Assembly (NCBI RefSeq): GCF_000382205.1
Contig: NZ_KB907788.1
Span: 372,001-436,000 of the forward strand
Length of the DNA stretch: 64,000 nt
Reading direction: 5' to 3'
From: Dyadobacter beijingensis DSM 21582
GTDB lineage: Bacteria > Bacteroidota > Bacteroidia > Cytophagales > Spirosomataceae
The position numbers were made by a program, and so were the translations under genes. Positions 35,802-42,914 of this stretch are shown piece by piece (positions within the stretch are counted from its first letter, which is position 1; each line of letters starts with the position of its first letter). Under the pieces are notes generated by a model, which saw only the letters and a list, made by a program, of their open reading frames with translations, did not search any database and was not told the DNA's origin.

Positions 35802-35832
35802 CAAATGTAGAAATACTTTTACAAACGCACAA
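35802..35832 (-). promoter_or_regulatory. Promoter of the putative fiber operon
   Basis: On the minus strand TTG (35832-35830), a 20-nt spacer and TACATTTG (35809-35802) match the Bacteroidota consensus. The predicted start site leaves a leader of about 44 nt before the ATG at 35751. The rest of the 261-nt divergent interval (35752-36012) shows no further motif I could identify. Confidence 0.65.
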
Positions 35833-36012
35833 CATTTTGGGGAAAATATTTCCACATAATTCTCTGTCTGATAGCGCGTTCGGCTCCATGTGTCCGAAAG
35901 GCATGAAATGGACGATTAAGCAGAAAATGTGACAAGCAGCAAAATTGCAGCTACATGATTTTGACCGGGCCGGTCCGGACCGTATTATTGGGGTAAAAAA
36001 ACTGAAATCCAC

Positions 36013-36693
36013 ATGAAATTAACCTATTACGGTCACTCCTGCTTCTCGGTCGTGGCAGGGGGCAAAACGATCCTTTTCGATCCATTCATTTCCGGCAACG
36101 AACTGGCCAGCGGGATCAACCCCGACGATATCAAAGTCGATTACATCTTCGTCTCGCATGGCCATTTCGACCACTCGCACGACGTGGTGAAGATTGCCAA
36201 CAACAACGACGCCATGGTGGTGGGCAGCTGGGAGCTGTACACCTATTTCGGGGCGCAAGGCGTGAAAAACGTGCATCCATTAAACCCCGGCGGCAAATGG
36301 TCATTCGATTTCGGTACGGCCAAAGGGACGGCGGCGGTGCATTCGGCCTCGTTCCAGGACGGTAGCTATGCCGGCGTGGCCGAAGGCTTCGCGTTCAAGA
36401 CCGAAGACGGCAATTTCTATTACAGCGGCGATACGGCATTGACGCTCGACATGACGCTCGTACCTAAATGGGCGAAGCTCGATTTCGCCGCATTACCGAT
36501 CGGCGATGTGCTCACGATGGGCATTGAGGACGCGATAGAAGCTGCTAAGCTACTGGATGTTACAAAAGTGCTCGGCGTGCATTACGATACTTTCGGGTTC
36601 ATTAAGGTGGACAAAGCGGAAGCCATTGCGGCATTCGCGGCGGCCGGATTGGCTTTACACCTGCCCGAAATCGGCGAGACGATCGAAATCTGA
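36013..36693 (+). CDS. UPF0173 family metal-dependent hydrolase
   Basis: A 226-residue metallo-beta-lactamase fold protein of the UPF0173 type. It has the N-terminal LTYYGHSCFSV and the metal-binding HGHFDH motif at about residues 54-59, a second His-containing strand (AAVHSASFQDG), the GDTAL strand carrying a metal ligand and a late HYDTFG. The length is normal for the family. It is cytoplasmic with no signal peptide. The physiological substrate of the family is unsettled. It is divergent from the fiber operon and convergent with the LytTR regulator. Confidence 0.93.
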   Translation: MKLTYYGHSCFSVVAGGKTILFDPFISGNELASGINPDDIKVDYIFVSHGHFDHSHDVVKIANNNDAMVVGSWELYTYFGAQGVKNVHPLNPGGKWSFDFGTAKGTAAVHSASFQDGSYAGVAEGFAFKTEDGNFYYSGDTALTLDMTLVPKWAKLDFAALPIGDVLTMGIEDAIEAAKLLDVTKVLGVHYDTFGFIKVDKAEAIAAFAAAGLALHLPEIGETIEI

Positions 36694-36796
36694 GGCGAAC
36701 AGGGCTAATTTTAATTTATTTTTAATTACACCGCCCGTTTCTTAACGATATATTTCGAGAACAATAACAAGTACGCTAAGTGCGGTTATTGCTATT

Positions 36797-36857
36797 GAGT
36801 TATGTAGTCAAAATCCATTGTTCATTTTTGATCAATGGATTTTACTCTTTATAACTC
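36797..36857. terminator. Bidirectional terminator between the UPF0173 and LytTR genes
   Basis: AAAATCCATTG (36810-36820) and CAATGGATTTT (36833-36843) form a perfect 11-bp stem with a 12-nt loop. Flanking GAGTTAT (36797-36803) and ATAACTC (36851-36857) extend it across an internal loop. Its A/T-rich ends suit termination in both directions. Confidence 0.75.
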
Positions 36858-37623
36858 ACCGGTTTTCGAGCCAGCCGAGGAACTGGCTCACCTTCTCCTT
36901 GCCGATCAGCAGTTTTTCGGGCGTCGGGATCGTCAGTTTGATGAACAGCTTGCGCGAAAAGTAATGCTCTACTTCCTTGATCGCGTCGAAATTCACGAGG
37001 TACTGGCGGTTCAACCGATAAAACTGCGACGCCGGCACCATGCCCTGCACTTCTTCCAGCGGCTGTGAAATGGTGTAATCCTGCTGGTCGAACGTCCGCA
37101 GCCAGGTGGTTTCATTGTGAATGTAGAAAAACGCGATCGTCTCGGTTTTAATAGTAATGTATTTGTTCTGTTTAAAAACGAGGAAGCTCTTTTTCGGCTC
37201 GGGGCTGCTCAGCTTTTTCAACAGCGTTTCCAGCTCGGGCACGAGGGGTTTTTCATTGGAAAAATAACTTTTCAGCTGGCTGAGCTTTGCCAATGCGCCT
37301 TCTATATGCTCCTGTTTGAATGGTTTGAGCAAATAATCAATGCCGTTGGCCTTGAATGCCTCGATGGCATAGTGGTCGTATGCCGTGCAGAAAATGACGG
37401 GCGGCACTACTTTCACCGATTCGAAAATCTCGAAGCATAGCCCGTCCGAGAGCTGGATATCCATGAAAATCAGGTCGGGCTGGGGCATTTCGGTGAGCCA
37501 GTACACGGCGCGTTCCACGCTCTGGATCGTCGCCACGATCTCGGCTTCGGGCCTTAATGTGGTAATGAGCTGCGCCAGCGACCGCGCCGTTTTGATTTCG
37601 TCTTCAATGATTACGATTTTCAT
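36856..37623 (-). CDS. LytTR-family response regulator
   Basis: A 255-residue regulator started at 37623 (MKIVIIEDEIKTARSL). The receiver domain has the acidic pocket (EDE) and the phosphoacceptor in LIFMDIQLSDG, followed by FCTAYDHYAIEAF and LLKPF with the conserved Lys. The C-terminal LytTR DNA-binding domain is seen in FLVFKQNKYITIKTETIAFFYIHNE and FYRLNRQYLVNFDAIKEV. The start overlaps the kinase gene by 20 nt, so the two are coupled. LytTR proteins bind imperfect direct repeats spaced about two helical turns apart; one candidate lies at 41082-41112 upstream of the same gene run. Confidence 0.93.
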   Translation of the reverse strand: MKIVIIEDEIKTARSLAQLITTLRPEAEIVATIQSVERAVYWLTEMPQPDLIFMDIQLSDGLCFEIFESVKVVPPVIFCTAYDHYAIEAFKANGIDYLLKPFKQEHIEGALAKLSQLKSYFSNEKPLVPELETLLKKLSSPEPKKSFLVFKQNKYITIKTETIAFFYIHNETTWLRTFDQQDYTISQPLEEVQGMVPASQFYRLNRQYLVNFDAIKEVEHYFSRKLFIKLTIPTPEKLLIGKEKVSQFLGWLENR

Positions 37624-38623
37624 GAATAAGAGGCAGTTTGACCCTGAAATGCTCCTGGTCGTTTTCAATGATGATATTTTGTTCCAGCAAATGGAAATAC
37701 CGGCGTTTAATATTGTCGAGCCCCACTTCGGTCGAATGCTCGGGGTTCTTTTTGAGCCGCAGGGGATTCTCGACTACCAGCCGGTCGTTTTCGGCGTACA
37801 CGCGGATATGGAGCGGGTAATCGAGCGAGACGACATTGTGCTTGATGCAGTTTTCAACCAGTAACTGTAAGGTAAATGGCGGTATCCAGGTTTGGGCGAC
37901 GTCCTGCGGAATGCTGTATTCCAGCTCGATACCTTCCTCGAAACGTGCTTTGAGCAGGTACATATAGGCGTCGAGGATTTCCGTTTCCTCGTGGAGCATG
38001 ATCAGGTCCTGTTTACGGTTTTCGAGGGTAAAACGGTAGAAATCGGAAAGTTTCAGTATGAAATCCACGCTGTTGCGGTCGCCCAGCTCGACCATCGATT
38101 TCAGTGTACTGAGGCTGTTGAACAGGAAATGCGGGTTCACCTGCTGTTTGAGCAGCTCGTATTGCGCGCCGAGGTTATCGGCCTTGCTGCGTTCCAGTTC
38201 GAGCACCACCTGCTGGTTGCGGTGGGTCTGGTAAAGCAAATGCAGGAGCATGTAAAAGATGAGGTTGATCATGATCCCCCGCACCTCGAACATCAGCACC
38301 ACCGGCCCGAAATCCAGCGAGGGAATGGCCAGCTTTTGGGCGCCTACCATGAGAAACATCAGCACGAGCCCGATGGCAATGCTGCGGAACAGGAGCGGAT
38401 AGGAAAATCCCGAGGCCGAATGTTCTTTGGTAAACTTCGGCAGAGAGTAGATATTGAAATACCACACAAACAGCGTGAACGACGTGGTGATCAGCGCGCT
38501 GGTAATGGCCTCGAAACCATTGGGATGCTTCTCGGCGATCTTGGGCACGGTGGTAAGCACGCCCAGCGACAGGGAACTGAGCCAGACGATCACCGCCGAA
38601 ACCCTGAATGTCTTTTGTACCAT
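37604..38623 (-). CDS. LytS/YehU-type sensor histidine kinase
   Basis: A 339-residue membrane kinase. The N-terminal about 130 residues contain four hydrophobic helices (SAVIVWLSSLSLGVLTTV, ALITTSFTLFVWYF, SIAIGLVLMFLMVG, IMINLIFYMLLHLLY). A short coiled segment precedes the His_kinase domain with LLKQQVNPHFLFNSLSTLKS, in which the first His is the phosphoacceptor. The ATPase part includes IPPFTLQLLVENCIKHNV (N box) and GLDNIKRRY. No dedicated periplasmic sensor domain is visible, so it may need a partner; the lipoprotein gene 18 nt upstream is in the same transcription unit and is a candidate. Confidence 0.92.
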   Translation of the reverse strand: MVQKTFRVSAVIVWLSSLSLGVLTTVPKIAEKHPNGFEAITSALITTSFTLFVWYFNIYSLPKFTKEHSASGFSYPLLFRSIAIGLVLMFLMVGAQKLAIPSLDFGPVVLMFEVRGIMINLIFYMLLHLLYQTHRNQQVVLELERSKADNLGAQYELLKQQVNPHFLFNSLSTLKSMVELGDRNSVDFILKLSDFYRFTLENRKQDLIMLHEETEILDAYMYLLKARFEEGIELEYSIPQDVAQTWIPPFTLQLLVENCIKHNVVSLDYPLHIRVYAENDRLVVENPLRLKKNPEHSTEVGLDNIKRRYFHLLEQNIIIENDQEHFRVKLPLIHENRNH

Positions 38624-38641
38624 AATGATGGATGGAACGTG

Positions 38642-39103
38642 TTAGGGAAAAACCGACGCCCGTTGGGCAAATATAAAACTAATCCGCTCCGAATCGCGCC
38701 CAGCGGCATTTTCAGCGCCTTTCTGCTCCGTTTTCTCCAAGGTATAGTCTGCCACCGGCTGCGCGGTACCCCCGGTTTTCACGGTAACGGTCTCTACCGA
38801 TTGCAGGCCGCCGTTGATGCTCCCGCCGAACCATAGCGGGTTCTGTTTCAGGTCCCAGGTAACGAGCTTGTACACTTCGCCGGGCGCGTGCGCGGCGCTA
38901 TCCGCGGCGGCATGGGCCACGGCCTCGTCGTTGCCGTACAGGACGGATATCGTGCCGGTGCGTTCATTGTGAAACGACGTGATGATGTGCAGGCCTCGGT
39001 CGTCGAAGATCGTTTCGGGGGCGGGCGCGAGCCTGCGGGGCTGGTGGCAGGCGGCGAATGCGAGCGCGGCTGCGAGGAATGCGATGATGGTTGCTGCTTT
39101 CAT
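38642..39103 (-). CDS. Cytochrome P460-like lipoprotein lacking a haem-binding motif
   Basis: A 153-residue lipoprotein with a lipobox (ALAFAAC, Cys19). The body matches the P460 pattern of the neighbouring protein at 40071: ISVLYGNDEAVAHA (versus RIIYGNDIAVKALEN), GEVYKLVTWDLKQNPLWFGG and SINGGLQSVETVTV. No CxxCH is present anywhere; where haem-containing members have CxxCH followed by a short tail ending in a V-F strand, this protein has EQKGAENAAGRDSERISFIF. The family link is inferred from motif resemblance. The gene stops 18 nt before the LytS kinase gene, suggesting a sensing or accessory role. Confidence 0.55.
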   Translation of the reverse strand: MKAATIIAFLAAALAFAACHQPRRLAPAPETIFDDRGLHIITSFHNERTGTISVLYGNDEAVAHAAADSAAHAPGEVYKLVTWDLKQNPLWFGGSINGGLQSVETVTVKTGGTAQPVADYTLEKTEQKGAENAAGRDSERISFIFAQRASVFP

Positions 39104-39118
39104 GATGGAAGTTTTTGG

Positions 39119-39144
39119 ACCGCCGACGGTCGACCGCCGGCGGT
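39119..39144. repeat. G+C-rich intergenic repeat (copy 2)
   Basis: ACCGCCG (39119-39125) and CGGCGGT (39138-39144) enclose GACGGTCGACC-like sequence and can form a 7-bp hairpin. Same family as the copies at 7936, 39178, 40048 and 41780. It is followed by GGTTTT. Confidence 0.5.
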
Positions 39145-39170
39145 GGTTTTCGTTGAGATCAGGTTGATTA

Positions 39171-39971
39171 CTACTGTGGACGGCCGTCGGCGGTCAGCGG
39201 TCGGTGGTCAGTTCCTGACACTTCCACACGCGCCGCCGCGGTTATAGCGCCGGTTTGGGTATTTTGGAGGAATGTCAGCACTTCCCATTCGTTCGGATTG
39301 AATGTGTCGGGGAGGCTAAGTGTTACGGTGCCGGCGGCATTGGCGGGGAAGGCCTGGATCTTGCGCACGATCTGCACATGCGGGAGCAGGCGGCCGGCAT
39401 TTTCGCCGCGTTTGACCATCGTATGCGCCAGTTTTTGTACGAATGCAACCTGTAAAGCGGTTCCTTTTCCCGCATTCCCGGTTTGGTAGGAGAGGGTCAG
39501 CTTACCGGCGGCGATCTGCGCCTCACTGCTCAGCGTGGCCGTAGCCGGGGCCTGCAATTCGATACCTAATGCCCGTTTCAATGTTTCCTCCTGCGAACCG
39601 ACGAGCTCATGCCGGCCATTTACGATAGCCTGCGGCGTGTATACGGTTTCGAGGTTCAGCCAGCTGGCATACTGGTACTGCCGTTTGGTGAAATCGCGGT
39701 CGCTGAATACATCGCGCCAGCCCTGGTGGTTCCAGTAATCCACATGGAATGCGAGCAGGTACACCGGCTTGCCGGCATATTCTTCCTGAATTTTCGCCAG
39801 CAGCTTATCCGCCGGCGGGCAGCTCGAACAGCCTTCCGAAGTGAAGAGTTCGACAACCGCGAAGCCATTGCTGGTCGTGGTTTGGTCTGTTGATGAAGTG
39901 TTTGAGGTAAATGCCGTGGCGGAAACAGAAAGGCCAAGTGAGAGGAAAAACGAGGTGATGATGGTTTTCAT
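39171..39971 (-). CDS. DUF1223 family thioredoxin-like exported protein
   Basis: A 266-residue exported protein (signal MKTIITSFFLSLGLSVSATA). The DUF1223 hallmark FTSEGCSSCPPAD holds a CxxC pair (residues about 47-50) that resembles a thioredoxin active site, followed by YLLAFHVDYWNHQGW and ETVYTPQAIVNG. The function of the family is not established. The last about 13 residues (TDHRPLTADGRPQ) are encoded by a G+C-rich intergenic repeat and are unlikely to be ancestral. The start codon follows five 8-nt repeats with no evident Shine-Dalgarno sequence. It lies between two P460-related genes on the same strand, which may point to periplasmic thiol or haem chemistry. Confidence 0.85.
   Translation of the reverse strand: MKTIITSFFLSLGLSVSATAFTSNTSSTDQTTTSNGFAVVELFTSEGCSSCPPADKLLAKIQEEYAGKPVYLLAFHVDYWNHQGWRDVFSDRDFTKRQYQYASWLNLETVYTPQAIVNGRHELVGSQEETLKRALGIELQAPATATLSSEAQIAAGKLTLSYQTGNAGKGTALQVAFVQKLAHTMVKRGENAGRLLPHVQIVRKIQAFPANAAGTVTLSLPDTFNPNEWEVLTFLQNTQTGAITAAARVEVSGTDHRPLTADGRPQ
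39178..39211. repeat. G+C-rich intergenic repeat (copy 3), translated into the DUF1223 C-terminus
   Basis: Variants of GTCGGCGGTCAGCGGTC run from 39178 to 39211. On the minus strand they encode the last residues and stop of the DUF1223 protein. Same family as copies 1, 2, 4 and 5. Confidence 0.6.
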
Positions 39972-39974
39972 GGT

Positions 39975-40014
39975 GAATAATTGAATAATTGAATGATTGA
40001 ATGATTGAATGATC
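39975..40014 (-). repeat. Five 8-nt tandem repeats in the DUF1223 5' region
   Basis: Units GAATAATT, GAATAATT, GAATGATT, GAATGATT and GAATGATC run from 39975 to 40014 (plus-strand reading), 3 nt upstream of the DUF1223 start codon at 39971. Copy-number change would alter spacing to any upstream promoter or ribosome-binding sequence. Confidence 0.9.
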
Positions 40015-40047
40015 CGCCGTGGAACGGGGAATGAGTGATCTTTAAGG

Positions 40048-40083
40048 CAGTCAGCGGTCGGCCGTCGGCGTCAGCGGCCAGCC
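40048..40083. repeat. G+C-rich intergenic repeat (copy 4), overlapping the P460 gene end
   Basis: Variants of GTCAGCGGTCGGCCGTCGGC run from 40048 to 40083. The minus-strand reading supplies the last codons (VAGR) and TGA of the P460 cytochrome. Confidence 0.6.
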
Positions 40084-41018
40084 ACGCGCTTGGTCGGAAT
40101 GTCGAACACAAATCCGGTTTCGCCGGCCAGCTGGTGACAGTTAATGCAGGCCGTAGCGAAGGTGGCAGTGGTACCGACGGGTTTCAGGTCGAGGCCGTTG
40201 AAACGGGCGAACCCCCAGCCTTCGGTGGCGCTGAACTTGCCGGCGTCGCGGACCATCATTTGCACGTTGTTGAAATTGCCCGGTTTGACATTGCCGTCGG
40301 CATCGGGGGCCTGGCTGTTCCAGACTACTTTCACGATCACCGCGCCGTCGGGCCAGGGGCGGATCTGGTCGTTTTCGAGGGCTTTTACGGCGATGTCGTT
40401 GCCGTAGATGATGCGCATCGTGCCGTTGTCGGGGCGGCCGGTCGAGCTGATGACCTTCCAGTTTTTATAATCGTCGAAATAGCGGATGCCGTTGATGGAC
40501 GTCGGTACATTGGATACGCGCGGGTTTTGCCTGATGCGCGCCGTATCGCCGGCGGCATAATGCTTTCGTGAGAGGTCGGTGACGTAGTTTTTCAGGATCG
40601 TGAGTTCGGCCGGGGTCACTTTCGCCGACGGGTGTATGGCCGTGTAGGCGGGAAGCGGCATGCGGCCCGCGTCGATCATGTTCACGATGTACCACAGCTT
40701 TACTTCCTGGTCGGCTTTGGGGAGGCTGTCCCATTCCGAAAAGTTGAAGCGTTTGCGGGCCTCTTCCACATCGGCCGCTACTTTATAGGAGAATGGCGCG
40801 ATCTTGTCGTACCACCGCAGGTTGGTTTCATTGGAATGGCAGTCGTAGCACGAGCGTTTCAGGATCGCGGTCACTTCATCGGGGCCATGAAATTCGGCGG
40901 TCACGGACGGGTTTTCGATGGTAGGGCTATTCACCTGCAAAACCACGAAGCTGGTAAAAAGAATACCTGCGACGACGGCGGCGGCATTGCGGTATCGGTT
41001 GCGTTTCAGGGCGTTCAT
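40071..41018 (-). CDS. Exported dihaem protein: haem-binding domain fused to cytochrome P460 domain
   Basis: A 315-residue protein with one N-terminal hydrophobic anchor or signal (AAAVVAGILFTSFVVLQV). An N-terminal haem-binding domain has CYDCH followed by NETNLRWYDKIAPFSY and FNFSEWD. The C-terminal half is P460-like (GIRYFDDYKNWKVIS, GTMRIIYGNDIAVKAL, VIVKVVWN) and ends with a second haem motif CINCH. Known P460 cytochromes oxidise hydroxylamine or NO, but many Bacteroidota homologues are uncharacterised, and the lysine cross-link cannot be verified by eye. It is first in the minus-strand run leading to the DUF1223, P460-like and LytS/LytTR genes, and divergent from the Ohr gene. Confidence 0.85.
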   Translation of the reverse strand: MNALKRNRYRNAAAVVAGILFTSFVVLQVNSPTIENPSVTAEFHGPDEVTAILKRSCYDCHSNETNLRWYDKIAPFSYKVAADVEEARKRFNFSEWDSLPKADQEVKLWYIVNMIDAGRMPLPAYTAIHPSAKVTPAELTILKNYVTDLSRKHYAAGDTARIRQNPRVSNVPTSINGIRYFDDYKNWKVISSTGRPDNGTMRIIYGNDIAVKALENDQIRPWPDGAVIVKVVWNSQAPDADGNVKPGNFNNVQMMVRDAGKFSATEGWGFARFNGLDLKPVGTTATFATACINCHQLAGETGFVFDIPTKRVAGR

Positions 41019-41321
41019 AGCGGTTTGTTTTTTTTCTCAAAAGTAGGGCAGGCCGCCGCCGCCGGGAATCACATTCGCGCCGAAGTGGACACATTGCGGG
41101 GTGAAATGGACAGGGGAGATGGGGGGGAGGAAGTGAGCGGCGTTTGGCGATCTCGGTGCGGTATTTGTCTATTTCGCAGGGAAATCTGACTGGTCGGACT
41201 GTTTTGTGGTGTCTTTCGCTTTCGGATTGTATTCTATTTGTACCAGAAATCGCAGCGGGAACGCGCGTTTTCAATCAAAACAGCATCTTTTTTAACCGTA
41301 TTATTTAATTCAATTCAAATC
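41019..41321. other. Divergent intergenic region between the P460 and Ohr genes
   Basis: A 303-nt interval without a credible gene. It holds a CCGCCGCCGCC run near 41054 and the 21-nt-spaced direct repeat at 41082-41112. A possible promoter-like TTCTATTTG near 41230 does not fit the consensus exactly. Nothing else was recognised. Confidence 0.6.
41082..41112. promoter_or_regulatory. Direct-repeat operator candidate (LytTR-like spacing)
   Basis: GAAGTGGACA (41082-41091) and GAAATGGACA (41103-41112) match at 9 of 10 positions and are 21 nt apart start to start, two helical turns. LytTR regulators are known to bind direct repeats with this spacing, and a LytTR gene ends the adjacent same-strand run. 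Binding is inferred. Confidence 0.35.
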
Positions 41322-41774
41322 ATGGAAACGATCGAAATCACACAGGCAGCAGGTACTGCTACCATCGATAAAGTACTTTACACCGGAAAAACCCATACGT
41401 CGGGCGGCCGCGACGGCGCTTCACGCAGCTCGGACGGTAATCTGGATATCAAACTTACCTCACCCGGAACAAATGGCACCGGTACCAATCCCGAACAGCT
41501 TTTTGCTGCTGGCTGGTCCGCATGTTTTATCGGCGCAATGGGCATTGCGGCGGCCAAGAAAAGAATCGCGTTGCCGGAAGGAACGGCCGTAGACGCGGAA
41601 GTAGATTTAGGCACGACCAAAGGTGAATACTTCCTGCAAGCCCGCCTGAACGTAAGCCTGCCCGGCCTGGACGAAGCAACCGCCCGCGAAATCATCGAAG
41701 CAGCGCACCAAACCTGTCCGTACTCGAAGGCGACGCGGGGGAATGTGAGTGTGGGGATTAGTGTGAGCATTTGA
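41322..41774 (+). CDS. ohr: Organic hydroperoxide resistance protein (Ohr/OsmC family)
   Basis: A 150-residue cytoplasmic peroxidase. The start at 41322 (METIEITQAAGTATIDKVLYTG) gives the normal Ohr length. The two reactive cysteines are in GWSACFIGAM and HQTCPYSKATRGNV, and GRDGASRSSDGNLDIKL carries the conserved Arg of the active site. It reduces organic hydroperoxides with lipoyl-type reductants in characterised members. No MarR-type OhrR regulator lies beside it; the gene is divergent from the P460 cytochrome and convergent with the LysR gene. Confidence 0.92.
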   Translation: METIEITQAAGTATIDKVLYTGKTHTSGGRDGASRSSDGNLDIKLTSPGTNGTGTNPEQLFAAGWSACFIGAMGIAAAKKRIALPEGTAVDAEVDLGTTKGEYFLQARLNVSLPGLDEATAREIIEAAHQTCPYSKATRGNVSVGISVSI

Positions 41775-41779
41775 GGTGT

Positions 41780-41889
41780 TGACGGCCGACGGCCGACCGC
41801 TGACGGCCGATTGCTGCCGGATGGTCAGCGGTCAGTCGTCGTCGGTCAGCGGTCGGTCGTCCGCGGTCAGCAGTCAACGGACGGCGACG
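41780..41889. repeat. G+C-rich intergenic repeat (copy 5, longest)
   Basis: About 110 nt of tandem GACGGCCGACC and GGTCAGCGGTCGGTC variants fill the whole gap between the convergent Ohr and LysR genes. The left half reads mainly in one orientation and the right half in the other, so a large hairpin is possible. Confidence 0.7.
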
Positions 41890-41894
41890 CCCCC

Positions 41895-42815
41895 TTACGC
41901 CATCACGGCCTCAGGCGCTTTCCATTTGCTGATAAACAGCTCCTGCAACTGGTCGATTTCTTTCTGGTAGATCGTTTTTTTGCGGGTGCCGAAATAGAGC
42001 GTGTTTTCCAGCGGCGAGCTGCCTTCCCATACCAGTTCGATTTGCCCGGCTTCGAGGGCCTCAGCGCACAGGAAATGCGGGACGACCGAAAACCCCTCGT
42101 TGTCGCTCAGGCAGCGGATAATGGAGCAGATGTTCGGGACGATGTAGTTGGGGCGGAAATCGGGGTGCTGGTCGAAATTTTTGAGCCAGAAATTTTTCAA
42201 ATGCTCCATATCGGCCGCGGTGCTGTACCAGATGTGCTGTTTGAGCCAGTTGGCGGCTTCGGTTTTGCGGGGCTGTTGCAAGAGTTCGCGCAGCGGCGCG
42301 GTGTCGGTCCGGCTGCCGGCGATGAGCACGATCCGTTCCTTTGAAAACGGCTTGTATTGCAGGTTCTGCTGCTGGCCCGGCTGGGGCGTTACGATGAGGT
42401 CTAGCAGGCCGTTGTCCAGGTCCTGCTGCATTTGCGGGTACTCCCCGAATTTGATGATCAGGTTAAATGGCAGGGACGCAATGTGCTCTTCCAGTGTGTA
42501 TTGGAATGTTTCAAAGCACATCCCGAGGCTGATTGTCGGCCGCTCGGCTTTGGAGCTTTTGTGAAAATGCTGCTCCACGGCTTCCAGCTTGCGGAGCGGG
42601 TCGAGCACGAAGTTGTACATGACCTTTCCTTTTTCGGTCGGCACCATCTTCCGCGGCGAGCGGTCGAACAGCTTGTGGCCGGTATACGCTTCGAGAGAAT
42701 TCAAATGCAGGCTGACGCCCGGCTGGGATATAAAAAGCTCCTGGGCGGCCGCGGAAAGCGTTCCCGTTTCGTAGATCGCCTTGAAAGTACGGAGCCATTC
42801 GAGATTAAGTTGCAT
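41895..42815 (-). CDS. LysR-family transcriptional regulator
   Basis: A 306-residue regulator. The winged helix-turn-helix is at residues 4-62 (LEWLRTFKAIYETGTLSAAA, QELFISQPGVSLHLNSLE, LFDRSPRKMVPTEKG), followed by a linker helix and the substrate-binding-like effector domain (ISLGMCFETFQYTLEEHI, LLDLIVTPQP, GFSVVPHFLCAEALEAG). It is divergent from the MdaB-like quinone reductase gene with 99 nt between the starts, the usual arrangement for a LysR protein and its target. The effector is probably a quinone or electrophile by context; this is inference. Confidence 0.93.
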   Translation of the reverse strand: MQLNLEWLRTFKAIYETGTLSAAAQELFISQPGVSLHLNSLEAYTGHKLFDRSPRKMVPTEKGKVMYNFVLDPLRKLEAVEQHFHKSSKAERPTISLGMCFETFQYTLEEHIASLPFNLIIKFGEYPQMQQDLDNGLLDLIVTPQPGQQQNLQYKPFSKERIVLIAGSRTDTAPLRELLQQPRKTEAANWLKQHIWYSTAADMEHLKNFWLKNFDQHPDFRPNYIVPNICSIIRCLSDNEGFSVVPHFLCAEALEAGQIELVWEGSSPLENTLYFGTRKKTIYQKEIDQLQELFISKWKAPEAVMA

Positions 42816-42914
42816 AGCTATCTATAATTTTTATAATACAAATGTACTATTTAAGTTATTTTGATAATGCATTACAACGCCGGAAATTTGTCGTGTCAAA
42901 ATCAAAACAACACA

